Below, piece after piece: positions 55,067 through 62,362 of a stretch of 64,000 nt of DNA. A program made the position numbers and the translations under genes. The stretch is taken from contig NZ_VDMR01000001.1 of assembly GCF_006346315.1 (NCBI RefSeq), positions 1,178,001 through 1,242,000 on the forward strand, given 5' to 3'. Every line of letters begins with the position of its first letter. Positions within the stretch are counted from its first letter, which is position 1. The notes below the pieces were generated by a model. The model was not told the origin of the DNA and searched no databases. It saw only the letters and a list, made by a program, of their open reading frames with translations. This DNA is from Nocardioides litoris. Its GTDB lineage: Bacteria; Actinomycetota; Actinomycetes; Propionibacteriales; Nocardioidaceae.

Positions 55067-56275
55067 GTGAGCCTTCCCGCGCTGGTCGAGCCGGCCGACG
55101 AGCTGACCATCGACGAGGTACGCCGCTACAGCCGCCACCTGATCATCCCCGACGTGGGCATGACCGGGCAGAAGCGGCTGAAGAACGCCAAGGTGCTCGT
55201 CATCGGCGCCGGGGGGCTCGGCAGCCCGGCGCTGCTCTACCTCGCCGCGGCGGGCGTCGGCACGCTCGGCATCGCGGAGTTCGACGAGGTAGACGAGTCC
55301 AACCTGCAGCGCCAGATCATCCACGGGCAGTCCGACATCGGGAAGTCCAAGGCCGAGTCGGCCCGGGAGTCGATCGCCGAGGCCAACCCGTACGTCGACG
55401 TGGTGGTGCACCCCGAGCGCCTCGACAACGACAACGTGATGCAGGTCTTCGAGGGCTACGACCTCATCGTCGACGGCACCGACAACTTCGCGACCCGCTA
55501 CATGGTCAACGACGCGGCCTACTTCCTCGGCATCCCCTACGTCTGGGGCTCGATCTACCGCTTCGACGGCCAGGCCTCGGTCTTCTGGCCCTCGTCCGGT
55601 CCCGACGCGCCGTGCTACCGCTGCCTGTACCCCGAGCCCCCGCCGCCGGGCATGGTGCCCAGCTGCGCCGAGGGCGGCGTGCTCGGCGTGCTGTGCGCCA
55701 GCATCGGCTCCATCCAGGTCAACGAGGCCATCAAGGTGCTCACCGGCATCGGTGACCCGGCCGTCGGCAAGCTCGTCATCTACGACGCCCTCGAGCTGGA
55801 GTGGCGCAAGCTGAAGGTCCGCAAGGACCCCAGCTGCGCGCTGTGCGGCGACAACCCCACCGTCACCGGCCTCATCGACTACGAGACCTTCTGCGGCGCG
55901 ATCAGCGAGGAGGCCGCCGACGCGGCCGCCGGGTCCACCATCTCGGTCACCCAGCTCGAGCACATGCTCAAGGAGCGCGAGGAGGGCACCCGCGACTTCG
56001 TGCTCGTCGACGTGCGCGAGCCCAACGAGTACGAGATCAACCAGATCCCGGGCTCGGTGCTGATCCCCAAGGGCGACTTCCTCAACGGCTCCGCGCTGGA
56101 GAAGCTGCCGCCGGTCGACTCCGGCAAGCAGGTCGTCATGCACTGCAAGTCCGGCGTGCGCTCGGCCGAGACGCTCGCCATCGTCCAGGGCGCGGGGTAC
56201 GACGACGCCGTGCACGTCGGCGGCGGCGTCGTGGCCTGGGTCAACCAGATCGACCCCAGCCAGCCGTCGTACTGA
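55067..56275 (+). CDS. moeZ: adenylyltransferase/sulfurtransferase MoeZ
   Basis: 402 residues: E1-like adenylyltransferase domain (1-270) fused to a rhodanese domain (290-402). ATP loop GAGGLGS at 47-53, arginine finger and NATIVE-type zinc pairs CYRC (183-186) and CALC (257-260), catalytic Cys200 in PSCAEGGV, and rhodanese persulfide Cys360 in MHCKSGVRS. It activates the C-terminal glycine of MoaD/ThiS/CysO-type sulfur carriers and passes sulfur to make a thiocarboxylate for molybdopterin, thiamine or cysteine synthesis. AGAGGAG is 7 nt before GTG 55067. Followed by a large hairpin terminator. Confidence 0.93.
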   Translation: MSLPALVEPADELTIDEVRRYSRHLIIPDVGMTGQKRLKNAKVLVIGAGGLGSPALLYLAAAGVGTLGIAEFDEVDESNLQRQIIHGQSDIGKSKAESARESIAEANPYVDVVVHPERLDNDNVMQVFEGYDLIVDGTDNFATRYMVNDAAYFLGIPYVWGSIYRFDGQASVFWPSSGPDAPCYRCLYPEPPPPGMVPSCAEGGVLGVLCASIGSIQVNEAIKVLTGIGDPAVGKLVIYDALELEWRKLKVRKDPSCALCGDNPTVTGLIDYETFCGAISEEAADAAAGSTISVTQLEHMLKEREEGTRDFVLVDVREPNEYEINQIPGSVLIPKGDFLNGSALEKLPPVDSGKQVVMHCKSGVRSAETLAIVQGAGYDDAVHVGGGVVAWVNQIDPSQPSY

Positions 56276-56299
56276 CGCTCCTCCCGTACCGGACCCTTG

Positions 56300-56342
56300 C
56301 GGCCGGGTGGTCACTCCCTAGTCAGGAATGACCACCCGGCCG
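56300..56342. terminator. large hairpin terminator after moeZ
   Basis: CGGCCGGGTGGTCA (56300-56313) pairs perfectly with 56329-56342, and the 15-nt loop holds a further TCC/GGA pairing. Starts 25 nt past the moeZ stop; no T-run. Confidence 0.75.
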
Positions 56343-56441
56343 TAACCCGTTCGGGGGGTGCTTCGTTGGGTAGGTCACACACCCAGCGTCCCGGGCGGCC
56401 GACACCGCGGTCCGGGGCACGACGAGAGGTCCGACCCGACG

Positions 56442-57323
56442 ATGCGCCTGACCACGAAGATCGCCGTTGCCGCCGCCAGCACCACCGTCGCCCTCGCGAC
56501 CTCGCTGGTCGGCGCCGCGCCGAGCACCGCGGCCGTCACCCGCACCACCGCGTTCGCCCCCGCCGCCACCGCCCAGATCGCCCCGGGCGTGCAGATGTAC
56601 ACCAACGGCGCCCAGTGCACCGGCAACTTCGTCTTCACCGACTCCTCCGGCGGCGTCTACGTCGGGTACGCCGCCCACTGCGCCGGCACCGGCGCGGCCA
56701 CCGACACCAACGGCTGCCTCAACGAGTCCGTGCCGATCGGCACCACCGTGACCTTCAACCGCGGCGGCTCGCTGCTCGGCGAGGGCACCCAGGTCGGCAC
56801 CGGCACCCTGGCCTACAGCTCGTGGCGCACGATGCGCGCCCGCGGCGAGGACCCCGCCAGCAACACCTGCGCCTACAACGACTTCGCCCTGGTCAAGGTC
56901 AGCGCGGCCGACGTCGGCAAGGTCAACCCGAGCATCCCGTTCTGGGGCGGCCCGACCGGCATCGACACCGACGGCACCGTCGCCGGAGACCGCGTCTACT
57001 CCTACGGCAACTCCAGCCTGCGCGCCGGCATCGAGCTGCTCTCGCCCAAGACCGGCATCAGCCTCGGTGACGACGCCGCCGACGGCGGCTGGAGCCACCC
57101 GCTCTACACCGTGACCCCCGGCGTCCCCGGTGACTCCGGCTCGGCCTTCGTCTCGGCCGACGGCAAGGCCATCGGCACCCTGTCGACGCTCGGCCTGGCG
57201 CCGCTGCCGCTGTCCAACAACATCGGCGACCTGGCCAAGGAGCTGGCCTACGCCCAGCAGCACTCCGGCATCGCCGGCCTGCAGCTGACCCCGGGCACGG
57301 AGCCGTTCGACCCGATCCTCTGA
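56442..57323 (+). CDS. exported trypsin-like S1 protease
   Basis: 293 residues. Sec signal of about 31 residues ending APSTAA. Chymotrypsin-fold triad visible: His79 in YAAHCAG, Asp147 in YNDFALVK, Ser232 in PGVPGDSGSAF. Disulfide Cys are at 59/80 and 92/143. Compact domain without the regulatory or PDZ extensions of HtrA. Monocistronic between two hairpins. GAGAGG lies about 11 nt before ATG 56442. Presumably a secreted nutritional or processing protease; specificity not readable with confidence. Confidence 0.9.
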   Translation: MRLTTKIAVAAASTTVALATSLVGAAPSTAAVTRTTAFAPAATAQIAPGVQMYTNGAQCTGNFVFTDSSGGVYVGYAAHCAGTGAATDTNGCLNESVPIGTTVTFNRGGSLLGEGTQVGTGTLAYSSWRTMRARGEDPASNTCAYNDFALVKVSAADVGKVNPSIPFWGGPTGIDTDGTVAGDRVYSYGNSSLRAGIELLSPKTGISLGDDAADGGWSHPLYTVTPGVPGDSGSAFVSADGKAIGTLSTLGLAPLPLSNNIGDLAKELAYAQQHSGIAGLQLTPGTEPFDPIL

Positions 57324-57341
57324 TCCACCCCGCGCCACCCC

Positions 57342-57374
57342 GAGGCCCCGTCCGGCTCTGCCGGGCGGGGCCTC
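57342..57374 (+). terminator. hairpin terminator after the protease gene
   Basis: GAGGCCCCGTCCGGC (57342-57356) pairs with GCCGGGCGGGGCCTC with one wobble around a 3-nt loop, 18 nt past the stop. Confidence 0.7.
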
Positions 57375-57409
57375 GTCACGGGCGGTCGAGGTGTGGAAGC
57401 CTCCTCGAC

Positions 57410-57742
57410 GTGGTGCGGGCCGACGAGGAGTACGTCGAGCGGGTGCTCTCCCTCGTCGAGGCGGTCCCGCGCGGCCGGGTGACGACGTACGGCGCGATCG
57501 GCGACGTCGTGGGCAGCGGGCCCCGCCTGGTCGGCAACGTGCTGGCCCGGCACGGCGCGCCGGTGCCGTGGTGGCGGGTCGTGCGCGCCGACGGCTCGCT
57601 GCCGCCGAGCCACCACGACGAGGCCCGGCAGGCCTATCGGGAGGAGGGGACGCCGCTGCGCCGCTCGGGCGCCGCGGTCGACGTGGCCGCCTGCTTCTGG
57701 GACCCCGCCGACCCCACTTACCCCGCGGGACACGACGGCTAG
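57410..57742 (+). CDS. alkyltransferase-like (ATL) DNA repair protein
   Basis: 110 residues. MGMT-fold: YVERVLSLVEAVPRGRVTTYGAIGDVVGSGPRLVGNVLARHGAPVPWWRVVRADGSLPP. The active-site Cys of O6-alkylguanine transferases (PCHRV) is replaced by Trp (PWWRV), so it cannot accept alkyl groups but can flag O6-alkylguanine for nucleotide excision repair. GTG 57410. Its TAG stop is shared in CTAG with the convergent SCO7613 gene. Rv3204 is the Mycobacterium relative. Confidence 0.88.
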   Translation: MVRADEEYVERVLSLVEAVPRGRVTTYGAIGDVVGSGPRLVGNVLARHGAPVPWWRVVRADGSLPPSHHDEARQAYREEGTPLRRSGAAVDVAACFWDPADPTYPAGHDG

Positions 57743-60165
57743 CGCAGCCGGCCCACGAAGTGCGCAGCGCGCTGCACGTCGACGACGCGGCGCTCCCACG
57801 TCGTGCCGACCGCGACCAGCACCGCGCCGGCCAGGGCGATCACGACCCACTGCGGGGTCGCGGCGGCGTACGGCGCCAGCTCGGCCAGCACCAGCACGGT
57901 GCCGACCGCGGCGCCGACGAGGAGCGGCGCGCTCCAGCGCAGCGACGCGCCGCCGAGCACCAGGACCAGGCAGGCCAGCCCGAGCAGCAGCGCGCGCGGC
58001 GAGACCGGGTCGGTGGCCAGGACGTGCAGCAGCGACGGCACCGTCGCGAGCAGCAGGCCCGGCGCGAGCGCGAGCGCGGTCGAGGCCGACCGGTCGCGGC
58101 GCAGCCGCAGCGCTCCGGCGAGCAGGAGCAGGCCGGCGGCCGGGAGCGTGTAGCCCTCGACGACCTCGACCCCGAGGTCGGCGAGCCGCACCCACAGGCC
58201 GGCGAGCACCAGCGCCGAGCCGACCCACGCGAGCCGACGGCGCGAGGCGTGCACGACCGCGTGGGTGCCGACGAGGGCGCCGGCGAGCGTGAGGTGGAGG
58301 GAGAGGCTGGTCTGCTCGGCGCCGGCCATCGGCAGCGCGGTGAGGACCGCGACGGTGCCCGCCACGGCGGCGGACACCTCGAGCTCGACCCGGGGGCGAC
58401 CCAGTGCGGCCGCGGTGAGCACCACCAGCACCGGCACCGCACGCCCGGCGTCGAGGCCGGCCAGGTCGCCGAGCACCCAGGTCAGCCCGGCGAGCGCAGG
58501 CGCGAGCAGCAGCAGGCCGAGCTCGGCGGCGCCCGGTGCGCGACCCGCGACCGCGAGGCCCGTCGCGACCGCGACCAGCACCAGCAGCGGCAGCAGGACC
58601 AGCGGCGTGGACGCCGCGGCCACGGGGAGGGCCAGCACGGTGACGGTCGCGGCCAGACCCGTCTGCGCCACACCGGCTGCGTCGCCGCGGCGCAGCCCGT
58701 CGACGGCGTACGCCGCGGCGCCGGCGACGACGAGCGCGACCAGCAGCACCACGGAGGAGCCCCCGAGGGCCAGCCCCACCGCGGTCGCGGCCACGAGGGC
58801 GGCGGGCACGAGGCGGAGGACGACGAGGCGACCGGCCCGGGACAGCGGAGCGGCGACCAGGCCGAGCAGCACGAGCAGCGCCGGGCCGACCAGCCACGGC
58901 CCGGCCACGGCGTCCGCCGGCGCGGCCCGCAGGCCGGTCGTCGGGTCGAGGGCGGCGGCCAGGGCCTGACCGGCCAGGGCGGCGGCGACCGCGAGCCCGG
59001 GCAGCGCCGCGAGCACGCCGGGCACGAGGGCGGCGGCGACCCGGCGGCGCGGGACCACGAGGGCCGCCGCGGTCCACAGCGCGGCGGCGACGACCGACGT
59101 CGCGGCGACCGTGGTCGGGCCCTCGTCGAGGGCGGGCAGGGCCAGGAGCAGGGTGGCCGCGGACCCGGCGGCCGCGACGGCGAGCTGGCGCACGACCTCG
59201 GCCCGCACGACCACCACCGGCGCGAGCAGCAGGACCGCGGCGCCCAGCAGCCCGACGTACGACGGGGAGCCGGCGAGCGCGGCCACGCCCAGCTCGTCGA
59301 CCTCGACGAGGCCGACCAGGCCCACGACGACCAGCTGGCCCCACGTGACGGCGGCACCCAGCGCCGCGGTGACGACCGTGGGCAGCAGGTCGCCGACGCG
59401 ACGCGCGGCCGCGGCCAGGGCGACCAGGGCGACGACGGCGACCGTCGGGACCACCAGCGGGTGCCCGGCGACCGAGGGCAGGGCGAGGGCCGCGGTGGCG
59501 AGCCCACCGACGCCGACCACCTGCGGCACGGCCAGCCGCCGGCCCCCGGCGGCGACCAGGGCCAGTCCGCCGCCCGCGGCGGCCAGCACCAGGCCGGTCA
59601 GCACGGTCGAGCCCGCCGGACCGGTGGTGACCCAGCCGGCCCGCACGGCCCCGACGACGTCGAGCACCAGCAGGCCGAGGGCGACCGCGGCCAGCGCCTC
59701 GGCCGCCACCCGCAGCCCGCGCCCGGCCAGCACGACCGACGCGGCACCGGCCACGCCCGTGAGGCCGACCAGGACCGCCGTACGACCGCCGAGGCCGAGC
59801 CAGGACCAGGCGACGGCCAGGAAGATCACCGACGCCACGAGCAGGCACAGCGCGCCGACGCCGAGCAGGACCGCCGGGACCGAGGAGCCGCGCACGCCCT
59901 GGCGCGGCTGCACCGGCTGCACCGGCACCCGCGCCGGCGCCGTGACCGGCTGGGGGAGGACCGGTGCGGCCGGGCGCGGGGCCGTGGTGGCGGACCGCAG
60001 CCGGCCGACGACGGCGTCGGTGTGCCGCAGGGCCGCGAACACCTCGGCGGCCAGCGGGTGGCCCACCGCGACCCCGCAGGCGGCGCAGCGGTGGTCGGCA
60101 GGGGCGGGCTGCAGCAGCGGACCGCGGCACGACGGGCAGGCGCGAGGGTCGGCGTAGGTGAACAT
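57739..60165 (-). CDS. SCO7613-family giant polytopic membrane protein
   Basis: 808 residues. N-terminal cytosolic zinc-ribbon (CPSC .. HRCAACG, about residues 9-31) and a Pro/Ala linker to about residue 85, then roughly 25 predicted membrane helices, almost entirely Ala/Val/Leu/Gly. The N-terminal ribbon plus repetitive membrane part matches the SCO7613 C-terminal-domain membrane family of Streptomyces and Nocardioides, with unknown function (candidate transporter or polymer permease). ATG 60165 gives MFTYADPRACPSC; CTAG stop overlaps the ATL gene. The upstream region holds the DnaA-box-like cluster. Confidence 0.82.
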   Translation of the reverse strand: MFTYADPRACPSCRGPLLQPAPADHRCAACGVAVGHPLAAEVFAALRHTDAVVGRLRSATTAPRPAAPVLPQPVTAPARVPVQPVQPRQGVRGSSVPAVLLGVGALCLLVASVIFLAVAWSWLGLGGRTAVLVGLTGVAGAASVVLAGRGLRVAAEALAAVALGLLVLDVVGAVRAGWVTTGPAGSTVLTGLVLAAAGGGLALVAAGGRRLAVPQVVGVGGLATAALALPSVAGHPLVVPTVAVVALVALAAAARRVGDLLPTVVTAALGAAVTWGQLVVVGLVGLVEVDELGVAALAGSPSYVGLLGAAVLLLAPVVVVRAEVVRQLAVAAAGSAATLLLALPALDEGPTTVAATSVVAAALWTAAALVVPRRRVAAALVPGVLAALPGLAVAAALAGQALAAALDPTTGLRAAPADAVAGPWLVGPALLVLLGLVAAPLSRAGRLVVLRLVPAALVAATAVGLALGGSSVVLLVALVVAGAAAYAVDGLRRGDAAGVAQTGLAATVTVLALPVAAASTPLVLLPLLVLVAVATGLAVAGRAPGAAELGLLLLAPALAGLTWVLGDLAGLDAGRAVPVLVVLTAAALGRPRVELEVSAAVAGTVAVLTALPMAGAEQTSLSLHLTLAGALVGTHAVVHASRRRLAWVGSALVLAGLWVRLADLGVEVVEGYTLPAAGLLLLAGALRLRRDRSASTALALAPGLLLATVPSLLHVLATDPVSPRALLLGLACLVLVLGGASLRWSAPLLVGAAVGTVLVLAELAPYAAATPQWVVIALAGAVLVAVGTTWERRVVDVQRAAHFVGRLR

Positions 60166-60277
60166 GCCCCCATCCCAGCCGCGGCGGCCTCCGGCGGGAT
60201 CGTCCGCGCCGCTCAGCCGCCCCTGGGTATGCGTGCTCAGCCGGTTCGGCGCACGCCTGTGCACCGTCCTCCACTGC

Positions 60278-60341
60278 TGTGGACAAGCCTGTGGAGAATC
60301 CCGGGTCGGCTGTGGATCCGTCGGCGCGTCGCTGTGGACCG
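60278..60341. promoter_or_regulatory. cluster of four DnaA-box-like sites
   Basis: TGTGGACAA (60278-60286, the exact reverse complement of TTGTCCACA), TGTGGAGAA (60290), TGTGGATCC (60311) and TGTGGACCG (60333-60341) all point the same way. Starts are spaced 12, 21 and 22 nt, near one and two helical turns. Only the first is a full consensus box; the others match 6-7 of 9. They lie in the gap between the SCO7613 gene and a decayed gene; no dnaA or dnaN is near. A titration or transcription-control site is possible. Confidence 0.5.
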
Positions 60342-60410
60342 CGCGCGGTGGGCCGCGACGTGAGGGATGTCCCGCTACCGGCCCGGGGGACCGGGTGGTG
60401 CGGTGGCGCC

Positions 60411-61237
60411 GTGCGTCGTGCCCTCCTCGCCCTGCTGGCCACCCTGCTCCTGACCGTGGGCCTGACGGTCGGCCTCACCGTCGTGGCCGCCGCGCCGTCG
60501 TGGGCCGCGTCGTACCCGACCCTGGCCACCGGCGCGTCGGGCAGCAACGTGACCTCGCTGCAGCACCTGCTCACCTCGCGCGGCCTCTCCACCACCGCCG
60601 ACGGGCGGTTCGGGTCGGGCACCCAGGCCGCCGTCACGGCGCTGAGCGCTCGGCCGGCCTCGGCAACGACGGCGTCGTCGGCCCGGCCTCCTGGACGACG
60701 CTGCTGGGCACCGGAGGCGGGTCGAGCGGAGGCGCGCCCGGCACGACGTACGCCTCGCTGTCGGACACGCAGAAGGCGGACGCCCGCACGATCATCGGCG
60801 TCGGCAAGGGCGCCGGCGTGCCGCAGCAGGGCTGGGTCGTCGCCCTCGCGACCTCGATGTAGGAGTCGACGCTGGTCGACATCGACTACGGCGACCGCGA
60901 CTCGCTCGGGCTGCTCCAGCAGCGCCCCTCGCAGGGCTGGGGCACCGAGGCGCAGGTCCTCGACACCCGGCTGTCGAGCACGGCGTTCCACGGCACCGCG
61001 ACGCACAAGCCCGACCCCGGCCTGCTCGACACCAGCGGCTGGCAGTCGATGACGGTCACCCAGGCCGCCCAGGCCGCCCAGGCCGCCCAGGCGGTGCAGC
61101 GGTCGTGCTGCCCCGACGCCTGTGCGAGGTGGGAGTCCCTCGCCCGCGACGTCGTGGCCCACGAGGCCGGGGGCGTCGCACCCATCTCCCATCTCCGAGG
61201 GGCCTGCGCGCAGCCGGTTCGGTGGACCCACCGGTAA
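60411..61237 (+). pseudogene. broken exported peptidoglycan-binding protein
   Basis: GTG 60411 starts a Sec signal (ALLALLATLLLTVGLTVGLTVV..PSWA) and a PG_binding_1 domain (YPTLATGASGSNVTSLQHLLTSRGLSTTADGRFG). At about 60643-60650 the frame is lost by one nt: the expected AVTAFQRSAGLG continues in another frame as AERSAGLGNDGVVGPASWTTLLG, which matches the rest of the domain. It runs on to LSDTQKADARTIIG and VALATSM, then meets an in-frame TAG at 60860-60862 where the family has Gln (CAG to TAG), and continues in frame as ESTLVDIDYGDRDSLGLLQQRPSQGWG to a TAA at 61235. So at least one frameshift and one nonsense change. A 9-bp CAGGCCGCC tandem repeat is at 61061-61087. Confidence 0.85.
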
Positions 61238-61254
61238 CCAGCACACTGCCGAAC

Positions 61255-61923
61255 GTGATCTACCGGGCGCTGCACGCGGTGGTCCCGCCCGTGGCCAAGG
61301 CCGTGTGGCGGCCGACCGTCACCGGGCTCCACCACGTGCCCCGCACGGGCGGCGTGCTGCTGGCCAGCAACCACGTCAGCTTCGCCGACTCCCTCGTCAT
61401 CCCGATCGTGGTGCCGCGCAAGGTCGTGTTCCTGGCCAAGTCCGACTACTTCACCGGCTCCGGCGTGCGGGGAGCCCTGTCGCGGGCGTGGTTCGAGGGC
61501 CTGGGCATGCTGCCGGTCGACCGCGACGACCCGCAGGCCGCGCTGGCCAGCCTCGACACCGCGCTCGGGGTGCTGGCGCGCGGGGAGGCGTTCGGGATCT
61601 ACCCCGAGGGCACCCGTTCGCGCGACGGCCGGCTCTACCGGGGCCGCACCGGCGTCGCCCACCTCGCCCTGACCGCCGGCGTGCCGGTCGTGCCGGTGGG
61701 CCTGGTCGGCACCGAGCGGCTCCAGCCCGTGGGGGCGCGGCTGCCCCGCGTCGTACCCGTGCGGGTGGCGTTCGGCGAGCCGATCCCGACCGGCGGCCGC
61801 TACGACGGCCTGCCCCTCGGCAAGGCCCGGCGGCTGCTCACCGACGAGGTGATGGCCGCGATCCAGGGGCTCTCGGGCCAGGCGCCCGCGGGCGTCTACA
61901 ACGACCGCGCGCCCGACGCCTGA
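61255..61923 (+). CDS. PlsC-type lysophospholipid acyltransferase
   Basis: 222 residues. NHVSFADS (HX4D), VFLAKSDYFT, GMLPVDRD and IYPEGTRSRDGRLYRGRTG are the four acyltransferase blocks of the PlsC/AGPAT family, which moves acyl chains onto lysophosphatidate or a related acceptor at the inner membrane. GTG 61255 lies 7 nt after a CACACT element, a probable leaderless start; the ribosome-binding signal is absent. No membrane helix is obvious, so it is peripheral. The pseudogene TAA ends 17 nt before this start. Confidence 0.88.
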   Translation: MIYRALHAVVPPVAKAVWRPTVTGLHHVPRTGGVLLASNHVSFADSLVIPIVVPRKVVFLAKSDYFTGSGVRGALSRAWFEGLGMLPVDRDDPQAALASLDTALGVLARGEAFGIYPEGTRSRDGRLYRGRTGVAHLALTAGVPVVPVGLVGTERLQPVGARLPRVVPVRVAFGEPIPTGGRYDGLPLGKARRLLTDEVMAAIQGLSGQAPAGVYNDRAPDA

Positions 61924-61935
61924 CGGGCCGCCCGG

Positions 61936-62292
61936 TCAGGGCGCGCGGCCGGCCTCGACCGGGCGCAGCGGGTCGTGGCCCACGTCCATCAGCGCGTGTC
62001 GCCAGCCGTCGTCGGGCCCGGCGTCGGGCTCGAGCGGGTCCTCGCCCCGCAGGCCGCGCACGAGCTCGACCACGGCCTCCATCGCCTCGACGTCGTCGGG
62101 CGTCACGTCGGCGCGGCGCTTGCCGAGGATGCCCAGCACCTGGTGGCCGAGCGTGCCGTCCTCGTCGGGCAGGCCCTCGGTGGCCTCACCGGCCTGCTCG
62201 GCGCGCAGCCAGTCGCGCAGGGCGGGGGAGGGCATGTTGACGAGCAGGTGGAACTCGTCCCAGGTCGTGTCGTCGACGATCGTCTCGGCCAT
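61936..62292 (-). CDS. DUF3140 family protein
   Basis: 118 residues. WDEFHLLVNMPSPALRDWLR, then a DEDGTLGHQVLGILGKRRADVTPDDVEAMEAVVELVRGLRGED block, which is the DUF3140 signature. Small acidic soluble protein of unknown function. ATG 62292 is taken because the family starts close by; no SD is visible. Convergent with PlsC (12 nt apart). Confidence 0.78.
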   Translation of the reverse strand: MAETIVDDTTWDEFHLLVNMPSPALRDWLRAEQAGEATEGLPDEDGTLGHQVLGILGKRRADVTPDDVEAMEAVVELVRGLRGEDPLEPDAGPDDGWRHALMDVGHDPLRPVEAGRAP

Positions 62293-62362
62293 GCCGCCCG
62301 GTACCCACCGGACGGCGTGACCTGCAGGGGAAGTGTCGGTGGTCGCTGGCACAGTGGCGCCC

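Noticed and set aside
60278..60341. The chromosomal replication origin
   Set aside because: Only one full DnaA box, no dnaA/dnaN/rpmH nearby, and no AT-rich unwinding element; a titration or regulatory site is more likely.
57248..61246. A 1332-codon open frame on the minus strand and a 990-codon frame on the plus strand over the same region
   Set aside because: Both are GC-driven shadows of the SCO7613 gene and its neighbours; their residue composition is low complexity and matches no family, while the 808-codon frame has a clear zinc ribbon and membrane helices.
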